Shown piece after piece: positions 52,053-61,318 of a stretch of DNA of 64,000 nucleotides (position 1 is the first letter of the stretch; each line of letters opens with the position of its first letter). The translations under genes were made by a program, and so were the position numbers. Origin of the DNA: JAAOIF01 sp965206195 (GTDB lineage Bacteria > Pseudomonadota > Gammaproteobacteria > PS1 > Pseudothioglobaceae); the NCBI GenBank assembly GCA_965206195.1, contig CBDBIZ010000011.1:1178001-1242000 (forward strand), given 5' to 3'. The notes beneath the pieces were generated by a model. The model did no database searches. It was given only the letters and a program-made list of their open reading frames with translations, and was not told the origin of the DNA.

Positions 52053-53921
52053 ATGAAGCAATCGAACAAAATTTTAAAAACCATGTCAAATGTCAAACGT
52101 GCGTTTATTCAACCTTTTCCTAACTCTCATAAAATTTATGTTGAAGGCACGCGTAGCGACATTCAAGTGCCAATGCGCGAAATAGCACTAACTGATACCA
52201 TCGGTGAATTGGCAGAAAAAAATAACCCAATTCATGTGTACGATACTTCAGGCGTTTATACTGACCCTAAGGTGAATATTGATTTACGTAAAGGTCTTGA
52301 TAATATTCGCACTTCATGGATTGATGAACGTGGTGATAGCGAGGTACTAGATTCATTTAGTTCAAACTTTTCCAGGCAACGCTTAAATGATAGTGAATTA
52401 GATGCACTACGTTTTGAGCATCTGCGCATGCCTAAGCGCGCCAAATCTGGCAAAAATGTCTCGCAAATGTATTATGCCAAGCAAGGCATTATCACCCCCG
52501 AGATGGAATACATTGCCATTCGTGAAAACTGCAGGTGGCAAGATTACAAAGATCAAATCGCTCAACACAAAGGCGAGAATTTTGGCGCTTCAATGCCTGA
52601 CATTATCACCCCTGAATTTGTTAGAGATGAAGTGGCGCGCGGGCGCGCGGTGATTCCTGCTAATATCAACCATCCTGAAACTGAGCCGATGATTATTGGG
52701 CGAAATTTTATGGTTAAGATTAATGGTAACATTGGCAATTCAGCACTCAGCTCAAGCATTGAAGAGGAAGTTGATAAAATGGTTTGGGGTATTCGCTGGG
52801 GTGCAGATACCATTATGGATTTGTCTACTGGTAAAAATATTCATGAAACTCGTGAGTGGATTATTCGCAATTCTCCTGTACCGATTGGCACAGTGCCGAT
52901 TTATCAAGCTTTAGAAAAAGTAGGTGGCGTGGCCGAGGACTTGACTTGGGAAATTTTCCGTGACACACTCATCGAACAAGCTGAACAAGGTGTGGATTAT
53001 TTCACCATTCATGCAGGCGTACGTCTTAAGCATGTGCCACTCACGATTGACAGAATAACAGGCATTGTTTCTCGCGGCGGATCAATTATGGCAAAGTGGT
53101 GTTTAGCACACCATACAGAGAGTTTTATTTATACTCATTTTGAAGATATTTGCCAAATTATGAAGGCTTATGATGTGACTTTTTCACTAGGTGATGGCCT
53201 GCGCCCTGGTTGTATCGCTGATGCAAATGATGCGGCGCAGTTTGGTGAACTAGAAACCTTAGGTAAGCTAACTAAAATCGCTTGGAAGCATGACGTGCAA
53301 ACCTTTATCGAAGGTCCAGGGCATGTGCCTATGCAGATGATTAAAGAGAATATGGACAAGCAACTTGAAGAATGTGGCGAAGCACCATTCTATACATTAG
53401 GGCCACTTACCACTGATATTGCCCCAGGCTATGATCATATCACTTCAGCGATTGGCGCGGCGCAAATTGGCTGGTACGGTTGCGCTATGCTTTGCTACGT
53501 TACCCCAAAAGAGCATTTGGGTTTGCCCAATCAAGACGATGTAAAACAAGGTATTATTGCTTATAAAATTGCCGCCCATGCGGCGGATTTGGCCAAGGGG
53601 CATCCGGGCGCGCAAATTCGTGACAATGCGCTATCAAAAGCCCGCTTTGAATTCCGCTGGGAAGACCAATTTAATCTTGGATTAGACCCTGACACAGCCC
53701 GTAAATACCACGATGAAACCCTGCCCAAGCAGGCAGCAAAAACTTCGCATTTTTGTTCGATGTGCGGCCCCAAATTTTGCTCAATGAAAATCACCCAAGA
53801 GATTAAAACCATGGACGAAGTAGAAATCTCAAAGATTAACGCCATTCAGTTAGAAATGGATAAAAAATCCAAAGAATTTTTAGACAATAATAGTGAAATT
53901 TACTTACAGGAAAATGTTTAA
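52053..53921 (+). CDS. thiC: Phosphomethylpyrimidine synthase ThiC
   Basis: A 622-residue radical SAM enzyme forming the HMP-P pyrimidine of thiamine. The C-terminal cluster motif is CSMCGPKFCSM at about 569-579. The middle carries MAKWCLAHHTESFIYTHFEDI and EGPGHVPMQMIKENM. A second ATG at 52083 is an alternative start. The gap to the divergent hemB is only 39 bp, too short for a TPP riboswitch, and I see none inside. Confidence 0.96.
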   Translation: MKQSNKILKTMSNVKRAFIQPFPNSHKIYVEGTRSDIQVPMREIALTDTIGELAEKNNPIHVYDTSGVYTDPKVNIDLRKGLDNIRTSWIDERGDSEVLDSFSSNFSRQRLNDSELDALRFEHLRMPKRAKSGKNVSQMYYAKQGIITPEMEYIAIRENCRWQDYKDQIAQHKGENFGASMPDIITPEFVRDEVARGRAVIPANINHPETEPMIIGRNFMVKINGNIGNSALSSSIEEEVDKMVWGIRWGADTIMDLSTGKNIHETREWIIRNSPVPIGTVPIYQALEKVGGVAEDLTWEIFRDTLIEQAEQGVDYFTIHAGVRLKHVPLTIDRITGIVSRGGSIMAKWCLAHHTESFIYTHFEDICQIMKAYDVTFSLGDGLRPGCIADANDAAQFGELETLGKLTKIAWKHDVQTFIEGPGHVPMQMIKENMDKQLEECGEAPFYTLGPLTTDIAPGYDHITSAIGAAQIGWYGCAMLCYVTPKEHLGLPNQDDVKQGIIAYKIAAHAADLAKGHPGAQIRDNALSKARFEFRWEDQFNLGLDPDTARKYHDETLPKQAAKTSHFCSMCGPKFCSMKITQEIKTMDEVEISKINAIQLEMDKKSKEFLDNNSEIYLQENV

Positions 53922-54139
53922 CTGCGAGCTTTTTCCAATTGTTTGAAGTCTTTTAAGCAGCATTGTTTACTAGGATTGAGATTTTCACAGTTGCAGTAAT
54001 TGTGTTTGGTTTGAAACACCACAAAGTCTTTTAGTGTGTTGCCTAAACCCAATTTTAACGCCTCAAGGTAGGCGTTTTTGCTAATGTTAAAACAATAACA
54101 CAGCGGTTTTTGATTGGTTTTCATATTGCAACAGCCCAT
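53918..54139 (-). CDS. Small cysteine-rich protein (possible 2Fe-2S or zinc site)
   Basis: A 73-residue protein with nine Cys: GCC near the start, CYC at about 14-16, CNC at 49-51 and CC at 60-61. The spacing (CYCFNISKNAY, then YCNCENLNPSKQCCLKD) suggests a bound metal or a BFD-like [2Fe-2S] cluster. It overlaps the thiC end by 4 bp in convergent orientation. An alternative start is the Met at 54122-54124. Family not certain. Confidence 0.6.
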   Translation of the reverse strand: MGCCNMKTNQKPLCYCFNISKNAYLEALKLGLGNTLKDFVVFQTKHNYCNCENLNPSKQCCLKDFKQLEKARS

Positions 54140-54181
54140 TTTTTTATTATAATCAAATTATTCTTTTGCTTACCTTTTGTT

Positions 54182-55075
54182 ATGAAAAACGCTATTTACA
54201 CCTTGTTTTTGTTGCTTGCCTCTCACTTAACATTTGCTGGCGTGCATCCGTCTATGCCTTGGGTAGAAGTCAACTATCCGCAAGACAAAGACAAACGTTG
54301 GTGGGATGAAGATTGGTGGAGGGAAGGACAATTGCCTACACCGAAAAATTATCAAGTACACAGAGAAGAAATGACTTATATGGATGGCGATGTTGAGGTC
54401 TCTGCTTATTTGTTTAAACCAATAACAGCTGGCAAATACCCGCCTGTGTTATTTCAACATGGACGACGGGGTTTAGACAGTTGGACACTACCCAGTATTA
54501 AGCGTTTGGCAGGGCGAGGTTTTGTGGTATTAGCCCCCGATATGTTTGGCACCTATTTAGCACCCGCCTTTCCCATACAACACAATTCTATATTTGACCA
54601 ACATGCGGCAAAAGGGATTGATGTGTTACTGAGTCGGGATGATATTATTGGCAATAAAATCTGTACTGTTTCTCATACCCGTGGTGGCTATATGACCCTC
54701 AAAGCCTTAGTAACACATAAAAAACAAGCCGACAAAGTGGCTTGTTATGTCGGCTACTATCCCCATTGGCAAGACCCAAACGCCCCTGAAGCCAAGCAAA
54801 TTTATCAATACGCCCCAGAATTAGACAAACTCAACGTGCCTACGTTAGTACTGGTTGGTGAATACGACCAATACCAGCGCATTCGTCCCATATTAGCAGG
54901 TATTGACGTGCTCAAAAATAATGGCGTAGACGCCGAACTTATTATTTATCCCGGTGTGGGTCGAGCCTTTGATTTTCGTCCAGAACACGTGAGAACTTTT
55001 GCGGATGATTTAGCAGCTAAAGACGCTAATCAAAGAACGGCTACGTTTGTTCGTAAGCACTTATTGCAACCTTAA
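54182..55075 (+). CDS. Secreted alpha/beta-hydrolase-fold protein, probably catalytically degenerate
   Basis: I start at the ATG at 54182 (297 residues), giving a signal peptide MKNAIYTLFLLLASHLTFAG. It has the dienelactone-hydrolase-like fold order (YPPVLFQHGRRGLDSW, FVVLAPDMFGTYL, ICTVSHTRGGYMTLK, LVLVGEYDQYQRI). At the nucleophile elbow the usual G-x-S/C-x-G is SHTRGG, so Thr stands in place of Ser/Cys, and where the His is expected the sequence is VGRAFDFR. The Asp is kept in GEYDQ. It may bind rather than cleave its ligand. Confidence 0.7.
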   Translation: MKNAIYTLFLLLASHLTFAGVHPSMPWVEVNYPQDKDKRWWDEDWWREGQLPTPKNYQVHREEMTYMDGDVEVSAYLFKPITAGKYPPVLFQHGRRGLDSWTLPSIKRLAGRGFVVLAPDMFGTYLAPAFPIQHNSIFDQHAAKGIDVLLSRDDIIGNKICTVSHTRGGYMTLKALVTHKKQADKVACYVGYYPHWQDPNAPEAKQIYQYAPELDKLNVPTLVLVGEYDQYQRIRPILAGIDVLKNNGVDAELIIYPGVGRAFDFRPEHVRTFADDLAAKDANQRTATFVRKHLLQP

Positions 55076-55088
55076 TGTAGCGGTATCT

Positions 55089-56339
55089 TTAGATAAATAG
55101 CGCAATTTTTTGCATTAAATTATCAACTGCTCCTTGCCTAGTTTCAAAGTATTTTTTGGCATTAGCGCCTAAGTTTTTAGCTGCTTGTTCATCGTTTAGC
55201 AGTGTGATTATTTGGGTGAATAATTCGGTGGTGTTTTTTACTTGAATAGCGCCTTGTTGCGCTAGCAAATCTGTGGATATTTCTGCAAAATTAAACACAT
55301 TAGGGCCAAATAAAATAGGTTTTGATAAAGCAGCTGGCTCCAGCATATTGTGCCCACCTGTATTATTCAGACTGCCCCCCATAAAGACAATATCAGCCAC
55401 CTCAAAATAACTCATCATTTCCCCCATCGAATCACCAAGTAGTATCTCAGCGTTTATGCAAGGTTGATTGCTGGAGCGCTTAACAACATTAAGTCTTTGT
55501 TTAATTGCCAGTTTATAGACTTCGTTAAAACGCTCAGAGTGTCTTGGAATAATCACTAACAGCGCGTTAATGGTGTCTTTGAACACTAGATAGGTATTGA
55601 TAATTTTTGCTTCTTCGCCCCGATGAGTGCTGGCAAAAACCACCACCTTTCTTTGACTTATGATGGTTTTTAACGCCGCAGAAGTTGCGCTATTAGCTAT
55701 TGGACTTTGGTCAAATTTAAGATTACCAGCAATCGATATTTTATCTGTATCTGCGCCCAGTTCAATTAAACGATTGGCTGAATTTTGATTTTGAGTGGCA
55801 ATATTGCTAAATTTATTAAGCGTTTGCTTGATAAGTTCGGGTGCAAATTTTTGATACCTTTGTAAAGAACGTTGTGATAGTCGTGCGTTAACCAGCAAGA
55901 CAGGTATAAGGTTTTGGTTGAGTATATGTAGCAGATTTGGCCAAATTTCAGTTTCCAACAAAATGCAAATTTGTGCATTTATTTGTTTAACGTAACGATT
56001 AACAATTAAAGGCAAATCAAATGGAAAATAAAAATGCAATACCGCACTTTGATAATGATTTTTCACCGTCTCAGAGCCAGCAGGTGTGGTAGTACTTACC
56101 AAAACTCGATGTTGCGGATAGTGCTTAATAAGTTCATCAATGAGCGTAATAGAGGCTTTAAATTCCCCGATTGAAACACAATGTAGCCAAATTGTTGGCA
56201 CTGGAATTTTGTTAATTAATCCTAGCCTTTCAGAAATTCTTTGCCGATAACTTGGGGTTTTGACACTTTTAAGAAGCAAGCGTAGCACCATTAGCGGCAG
56301 TAATAAATAGCCTATTAGACTATAAAGACTTCGGTTCAT
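55089..56339 (-). CDS. waaA: 3-deoxy-D-manno-octulosonic acid (Kdo) transferase
   Basis: A 416-residue protein when started at the ATG at 56337-56339 (MNRSLYSLIGYLLLPLMVLR), the normal WaaA/KdtA length; the longer frame runs into obgE. Family segments: TIWLHCVSIGEFKAS, VLVSTTTPAGSE, LLETEIWPNLLHIL, and VVFASTHRGEEAKII with NTGGHNMLEPAALSKPILFGP. It adds Kdo to lipid A at the inner membrane. Divergent from obgE. Confidence 0.94.
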   Translation of the reverse strand: MNRSLYSLIGYLLLPLMVLRLLLKSVKTPSYRQRISERLGLINKIPVPTIWLHCVSIGEFKASITLIDELIKHYPQHRVLVSTTTPAGSETVKNHYQSAVLHFYFPFDLPLIVNRYVKQINAQICILLETEIWPNLLHILNQNLIPVLLVNARLSQRSLQRYQKFAPELIKQTLNKFSNIATQNQNSANRLIELGADTDKISIAGNLKFDQSPIANSATSAALKTIISQRKVVVFASTHRGEEAKIINTYLVFKDTINALLVIIPRHSERFNEVYKLAIKQRLNVVKRSSNQPCINAEILLGDSMGEMMSYFEVADIVFMGGSLNNTGGHNMLEPAALSKPILFGPNVFNFAEISTDLLAQQGAIQVKNTTELFTQIITLLNDEQAAKNLGANAKKYFETRQGAVDNLMQKIALFI

Positions 56340-56406
56340 TGTTAAGTGTTTAGAAAAGGTATAATTCACAAATTGTATTTTAGCGGTTTTCAAATAGTCT
56401 AACCTC

Positions 56407-57414
56407 ATGAAATTTGTTGATTCAGCCAGTATTCGCGTCGAAGCCGGTAAAGGTGGGGCAGGTTGCTTAGGATTTCGTCGCGAAAAATACATCCCCGATG
56501 GTGGGCCAGACGGCGGCGATGGTGGCGATGGTGGGCATGTGTATTTTCGTGGTCAAGAAGGGCTCAATACGCTAAGTGAGTTTCGTTTTAACCACCTATT
56601 TAGAGCTAAAAATGGTCAGCCTGGTTCAGGGCAAAATAAGCGCGGTAAGTCAGCAGAGCATTTAATCATTGAAATACCACTTGGGGTAAAAGTATATGAT
56701 TTGGAGACTGATGAATTAATTGGCGAGGTGATTGAGCATGAGCAAATAATGTTAGTGGCAAAAGGTGGTTTTCACGGTTTGGGTAATGCGCGGTTTAAAT
56801 CTAGTGTTAATCGCGCCCCACGTAAAACCACACTGGGCACACCAGGTGAGACGCGCGAAATTGGACTTGAATTGAGCATCATGGCAGATATTGGGCTATT
56901 AGGCATGCCGAATGCCGGAAAATCCAGCTTAATTAGGCAAATCTCCAGTGCGCGCCCTAAAGTGGCAGATTATCCTTTTACCACCCTACATCCGTCACTT
57001 GGAGTGGTGTCGCTTTATGATGAACATATTGTCATGGCAGATATTCCCGGCTTGATTGAAAATGCCAGCGAGGGCATGGGTTTGGGTTTTGAATTTTTAA
57101 AACATTTATCCAGAGCTAAAGTGCTATTGCATGTGGTAGATATATTGCCAGCAGATGGCTCTGAACCTGCACAAAACTATTTAACCATTGAAAAAGAGTT
57201 GGCAAAATATGACCAAGATTTGGCTAACAAACCTAGACTATTGGCTATCAATAAAATGGATTTATTACCTGAATCAAAAAGGGAATTAATGACTAATAAT
57301 TTTGTAAAAAAAGTGGGTTATCAAGCAAAGGTGTTTAATATTTCCGCACTCAATGGTTCGGGTTGTAAGCATTTGGTGAGTGGTTTATTTAAACAGGTCA
57401 AAACAAATGAATAA
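56407..57414 (+). CDS. obgE: GTPase ObgE/CgtA
   Basis: A 335-residue ribosome-associated GTPase. The Gly-rich Obg fold is at 1-158 (GGPDGGDGGDGGHV, RGQEGLNTLSEF), then P-loop GMPNAGKSSL, G3 DIPGLIE and NKMDLLP. It acts in 50S assembly and stress response. proB follows with an 8-bp overlap. Confidence 0.97.
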   Translation: MKFVDSASIRVEAGKGGAGCLGFRREKYIPDGGPDGGDGGDGGHVYFRGQEGLNTLSEFRFNHLFRAKNGQPGSGQNKRGKSAEHLIIEIPLGVKVYDLETDELIGEVIEHEQIMLVAKGGFHGLGNARFKSSVNRAPRKTTLGTPGETREIGLELSIMADIGLLGMPNAGKSSLIRQISSARPKVADYPFTTLHPSLGVVSLYDEHIVMADIPGLIENASEGMGLGFEFLKHLSRAKVLLHVVDILPADGSEPAQNYLTIEKELAKYDQDLANKPRLLAINKMDLLPESKRELMTNNFVKKVGYQAKVFNISALNGSGCKHLVSGLFKQVKTNE

Positions 57415-58177
57415 GCAAAAATGGGTGGTTAAAATCGGCTCTGCGTTATTAACCAATAATGGTAATGGTTTAGACATAGTATCAATTGCAGATTGGGTGA
57501 GGCAAATTGTACTACTGAAAAAACAAGATATTGATGTTATTTTAGTATCTTCTGGTGCGATTGCTGCAGGTATGAGTCGCCTTGGCTGGATATCAAGACC
57601 TGAAGATATTCATCAATTACAAGCCGCAGCTGCAGTTGGGCAAATGGGACTGATTCAAACTTATGAATCATTATTTGCCAAAGACAATATCCATACTGCA
57701 CAGATTTTACTCACACATGAGAATTTGACCAATGCTCAGCGTTATGACAACATTTCATCCACTTTGAACAACTTGCTAGAGATGGGCGTTGTGCCTATTG
57801 TGAATGAAAACGATACTGTTGCCACCGACGAAATCAAGTTTGGCGATAATGACACCTTGGCAGCGTTAGTAGCAAATCTAACTAAAGCACAGCAATTGAT
57901 TATTTTAACCGACCAAGGTGGGGTATATGATGCTGACCCTAGGCAAAATACTAATGCCAAGTTGATTAAAAAAATTCATGTTAATGATAAAAAACTTGAG
58001 CGTGTTGCCAGCAGAACAGGTGGATCATTGGGTAGTGGCGGCATGTACACCAAAGTACTTGCCGCTAAAACAGCCGCTAAAACCAACACCAATACTGTCA
58101 TTATTTCAGGCAAAACTAAAAATGTGTTTACGCGTTTACATGCAGGCGAGATGACTGGAACACTAATTTTTATATAG
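57407..58177 (+). CDS. proB: Glutamate 5-kinase, short form without PUA domain
   Basis: Starting at the ATG at 57407 gives 256 residues (MNKQKWVVKIGSALLTN). The kinase domain is complete: VSSGAIAAGMSRLGW, NENDTVATDEIKFGDND, LLTDQGG-like ILTDQGGVYDADPR, and TGGSLGSGGMYTK. It catalyses the first step of proline synthesis. The C-terminal PUA domain present in E. coli ProB (367 residues) is absent, a natural shorter form seen in several lineages. Coupled to obgE. Confidence 0.93.
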   Translation: MNKQKWVVKIGSALLTNNGNGLDIVSIADWVRQIVLLKKQDIDVILVSSGAIAAGMSRLGWISRPEDIHQLQAAAAVGQMGLIQTYESLFAKDNIHTAQILLTHENLTNAQRYDNISSTLNNLLEMGVVPIVNENDTVATDEIKFGDNDTLAALVANLTKAQQLIILTDQGGVYDADPRQNTNAKLIKKIHVNDKKLERVASRTGGSLGSGGMYTKVLAAKTAAKTNTNTVIISGKTKNVFTRLHAGEMTGTLIFI

Positions 58178-58179
58178 TT

Positions 58180-58440
58180 ATGACCAAAAATTTTGCCATT
58201 TATCAGGCCAAAAAAGGAGTAATTGGGCTAAAGGCAGATTCAAGTGCAGAAACCATTTGGGCATCGCAAAAACAAATTGCGCAGATTTTTGATGCTACAC
58301 CACAAAATATCACTATTTATTATATTACCCAAGGTCATACAATCAATAAAAACTGCATAGAGCAAAATTATAATGCGTTTATGCTTGTGGTAGAAGATGT
58401 TAACTTATTGGCAAAAAACCAACAACAAGGCCGATGTTAG
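58180..58440 (+). CDS. RhuM-like N-terminal winged-helix fragment
   Basis: An 86-residue protein beginning FAIYQAKKGVIGLKADSSAE and then TIWASQKQIAQIFDATPQNI, which matches the DNA-binding start of RhuM/virulence-type proteins (TVWLTQAQMAELF...NIS). In those proteins a catalytic-like or Fic domain follows; here the frame ends after a short tail. It lies 2 bp after proB and overlaps folK by 7 bp, so it is probably transcribed with them. It is either a trimmed regulator or a remnant. Confidence 0.6.
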   Translation: MTKNFAIYQAKKGVIGLKADSSAETIWASQKQIAQIFDATPQNITIYYITQGHTINKNCIEQNYNAFMLVVEDVNLLAKNQQQGRC

Positions 58441-58907
58441 CCTATATCGGACTGGGTTCAAATCTCAATAACCCTAAGCAACAAATTAAAAATGCACTGA
58501 TTGCGCTAAATACCACGCAAGATGTGAAAGTGGTGGCGTTGTCGAGTTTGTATCAATCTAAGCCGATTGACGGTTCAAATCAGCCTGATTATATTAATGT
58601 AATGTGTCAGGTTAATACCCATTTAACGGCGTTGGAGTTATGGTATGTTTGTCAAAATATTGAAAATAAACAACACCGCGTACGAGAAAAAAAATGGGGC
58701 GCACGTACGATTGATTTGGATATTATTTTGTACGGCGCACAGGTGATTGTCTCCAAGCAATTGATTATTCCGCATCCTGAGATGATGAATCGCGTTTTTG
58801 TATTAGTGCCTTTGGCAGAACTAGAGCCAGATTTAAAAGTGCCTGTGTTGGGCGATATTTCGGTATTAATTGATAAACTGGACGTGTCAGAATTAAAAAA
58901 ATTATGA
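58434..58907 (+). CDS. folK: HPPK: 6-hydroxymethyl-dihydropterin pyrophosphokinase
   Basis: A 157-residue enzyme of folate synthesis. Family motifs: AYIGLGSNLNNP at the N-terminus, SKPIDGSNQPDYINVMC, WGARTIDLDIILYGAQV and PHPEMMNRVFVLVPLAEL. Overlaps panB by 4 bp, as is common. Confidence 0.95.
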   Translation: MLAYIGLGSNLNNPKQQIKNALIALNTTQDVKVVALSSLYQSKPIDGSNQPDYINVMCQVNTHLTALELWYVCQNIENKQHRVREKKWGARTIDLDIILYGAQVIVSKQLIIPHPEMMNRVFVLVPLAELEPDLKVPVLGDISVLIDKLDVSELKKL

Positions 58908-59680
58908 CATTACACGAATTAAAAACCTTTAAACAATTAGGTGAAAAAATCACCTGTCTAACGGCATATGATGCGTCTTTTGCCAAACTTTTTGATGCCT
59001 GTGGTATTGATATTATTTTAGTGGGTGATTCGCTTGGTAATGTGATTAAAGGTGATGAAAATACACTAGGTGTGAGTATGGATGATATGCTCTATCATAC
59101 GCAAGCAGTGGCGCATATGGCTAATAAATCTTTGTTGATTGTTGATATGCCTTATCATAGTTATCAAAACCCTGAGCAAGCCCTAATTAACGCCAAGTAC
59201 TTGATGGATTCAGGCGCACAGATGGTGAAATTTGAAGGTGGGCGCGAGCATGCAGATTCGTTTAAATTATTACAAGCAAATAATATTCCAGTCTGTGGGC
59301 ATTTAGGTTTGCAGCCGCAATCTATATTAGCAATGGGCGGCTACAAAGTCCAAGGCAGGGATGAGAACAGTGCTAAAAAAATCTTCGAGGACGCTTTAAT
59401 GTTAGAGTCGTGGGGCGTAGATGTTATTGTATTAGAGTGTATTCCTGCTACTTTAGCTCAGAAAATATCAGCTACTTTGACCATTCCTACTATTGGTATT
59501 GGTGCTGGGGTACATTGTGACGGGCAAGTATTGGTCAGTTATGATATGCTCAGCATTAGTCAAAATCCGCCAAAGTTTGTGCGTAATTTTTTAACTAATG
59601 GTAATATCAAGTCTGCTGTCATTGGTTTTATTCAAGCAGTTAAAAATGGCACTTTTCCTAGCGAAAAGCACAGTTATTAA
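58904..59680 (+). CDS. panB: 3-methyl-2-oxobutanoate hydroxymethyltransferase
   Basis: A 258-residue TIM-barrel enzyme making ketopantoate. Motifs: CLTAYDASFAKLFDACGIDI, LVGDSLGNVIKGDENTLGV, VKFEGGREHADS and IGIGAGVHCDGQVLVSYDML. Full length. Start overlaps the folK stop as ATGA. Confidence 0.96.
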   Translation: MTLHELKTFKQLGEKITCLTAYDASFAKLFDACGIDIILVGDSLGNVIKGDENTLGVSMDDMLYHTQAVAHMANKSLLIVDMPYHSYQNPEQALINAKYLMDSGAQMVKFEGGREHADSFKLLQANNIPVCGHLGLQPQSILAMGGYKVQGRDENSAKKIFEDALMLESWGVDVIVLECIPATLAQKISATLTIPTIGIGAGVHCDGQVLVSYDMLSISQNPPKFVRNFLTNGNIKSAVIGFIQAVKNGTFPSEKHSY

Positions 59681-59692
59681 ATTTATCAAACT

Positions 59693-60529
59693 ATGCAAAC
59701 ATTTAGCTATATTCAAGAGTTGCAAGCCACTTTGAATGATTGGCGTACTAGGGCTCAAAGCATTGCGTTTGTGCCGACCATGGGCGGCTTACATGCGGGG
59801 CATTTAGCATTAGTCGAAATCGCTAAGAAAAAGGCAGATAAAGTGGTAGTGAGCATTTTTGTCAATCCAACTCAATTTGTTGAAAATGAGGATTTTGACA
59901 CCTATCCACGCACATTGGATGTTGATTTAGCGACGTTAAAAACATTGGCGGTTGATGGGATTTTTGTGCCGAATATTGAGCAGATTTATCCTAAAGGTAC
60001 AGTGTTTAATCAAGCTGAATTTATTGATAATAAAGATTTGTTTGAAATTTTATGCGGCAGAACACGGCCACATTTTTTCTATGGCGTATTGCAAGTGGTG
60101 CGCAGATTGTTTGAAATTATCAAGCCAAATATGGCGATATTTGGGCAAAAAGACTACCAGCAATTTAAAATTATTCAAAAATTTACCCAAGGGGTTGAAA
60201 TTATTATTGGGGCAACCATGCGTGAAAATAATGGCTTGGCGATGAGTACGCGTAATCTTTATTTATCAGCCGATGAGCACAAAATTGCCCCTCGTTTATA
60301 TCAAATATTAACCCAGGCAAAGCAAGATTATTTGCAAAATAATGATATAAATACACTTAAAAAACAAATAACAATCGAACTGAAAAAAGATTTTAAGCTA
60401 GATTATTTTGAAATATTAGATGCGAATACGCTTAATAAAATTACTGATAATAGCCGTGAAATTGCGATATTATGTGCTATATTCTTAAATTCAACTAGGT
60501 TGATTGATAATATAATTTTTAGGAGATGA
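59693..60529 (+). CDS. panC: Pantothenate synthetase
   Basis: A 278-residue enzyme joining pantoate and beta-alanine. HIGH-like motif GGLHAGHLALVEIA, FVNPTQFVENEDFDTYPRT, FGQKDYQQFKIIQ and MRENNGLAMSTRNLYLS are all present. With panB it covers the two condensation steps of vitamin B5; panD and panE are not in the window. The stop is 1 bp from nfuA. Confidence 0.95.
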   Translation: MQTFSYIQELQATLNDWRTRAQSIAFVPTMGGLHAGHLALVEIAKKKADKVVVSIFVNPTQFVENEDFDTYPRTLDVDLATLKTLAVDGIFVPNIEQIYPKGTVFNQAEFIDNKDLFEILCGRTRPHFFYGVLQVVRRLFEIIKPNMAIFGQKDYQQFKIIQKFTQGVEIIIGATMRENNGLAMSTRNLYLSADEHKIAPRLYQILTQAKQDYLQNNDINTLKKQITIELKKDFKLDYFEILDANTLNKITDNSREIAILCAIFLNSTRLIDNIIFRR

Positions 60530-60530
60530 C

Positions 60531-61109
60531 ATGTTTAACATTACCGATGAAGCACAACACTACGTGGCAGACTTATTTGCCCAGCAAGACGAGCAAGATC
60601 TAGGACTTAAGGTGGATATTGAAAAAGCTGGCACCCCCGCTGCTGCAGTAACTTTTAATTTTTGTTTTGCCAAAGACCTTGGAAAAACCTATTCTAAATT
60701 TGAATATCAAGGTTTTAATGCCTTTATTGACGAGGCAAATTTTGATTATTTAAAAGACTCTAAAGTGGCATTAAAGGATGAAGGATCTGGCAAAAAACTT
60801 ACTATTACTGCCCCAAATGCCAAAGGCGAAGTGCCAAAAGACGATGCCCCGCTTGAAGAAAAAATTAAATACACCATTGCTGCTGAAGTTAATCCACAAT
60901 TAGCATCTCATGGCGGTTTTGTTGAGTTAATTGAGATTACTGAGGCGATGGATGTGGTACTTAATTTTGGTGGCGGTTGTCAGGGATGCTCATCGGTCAA
61001 GGTAACGTTGAAAAATGGTGTTGAGACGCAGCTAAAAGGATTATTTCCGCAAATTAGAAACGTTTTAGACGTAACTGATCATACGCAAACAGAAAATGCT
61101 TATATGTAG
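60531..61109 (+). CDS. nfuA: Iron-sulfur cluster carrier protein NfuA
   Basis: A 192-residue protein: A-type-like N-terminal domain at 1-95 (missing its Cys residues, as in other NfuA), then the NifU C-terminal domain with cluster motif GGCQGCSSVKVTLKNGVE at about 147-164. It delivers [4Fe-4S] clusters to enzymes. Ribosome-binding site AGGAG. Confidence 0.95.
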   Translation: MFNITDEAQHYVADLFAQQDEQDLGLKVDIEKAGTPAAAVTFNFCFAKDLGKTYSKFEYQGFNAFIDEANFDYLKDSKVALKDEGSGKKLTITAPNAKGEVPKDDAPLEEKIKYTIAAEVNPQLASHGGFVELIEITEAMDVVLNFGGGCQGCSSVKVTLKNGVETQLKGLFPQIRNVLDVTDHTQTENAYM

Positions 61110-61131
61110 TTCTTTGGATTGTTGCTAATGA

Positions 61132-61317
61132 GAGGCCTGTGCATAAATTATGAATAATCATCAAAATATACCTTTTATCCCTCAAGGGAGCACAAAAAAA
61201 GCATCAACTTGAAAATTTTTTAAAAAATACCTTTAGCCCTGCTGGGAGTGAATTTAAAAAATCCCCAACTTAATAAAATCTGGCATTTTTCTAATCCTCT
61301 ATTTATGCAAAAGTCTC
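61132..61317. mobile_element. MITE-like element with inverted ends and 5-bp target duplication
   Basis: Left end GAGGCCTGTGCATAAAT (61132-61148) and right end, read on the minus strand, GAGACTTTTGCATAAAT (61301-61317) match at 14 of 17 positions. AATGA flanks both ends (61127-61131 and 61318-61322). The 186-bp interior has no gene; it contains two related sub-blocks, each with ATACCTTT followed by a small hairpin (CCCTCAAGGG, CCCTGCTGGG). The right duplication contains the thiL start codon. Confidence 0.65.
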
Positions 61318-61318
61318 A

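Noticed and set aside
52014..52082. TPP riboswitch before thiC
   Set aside because: The gap is short and contains none of the conserved riboswitch core; thiC appears to lack one here.
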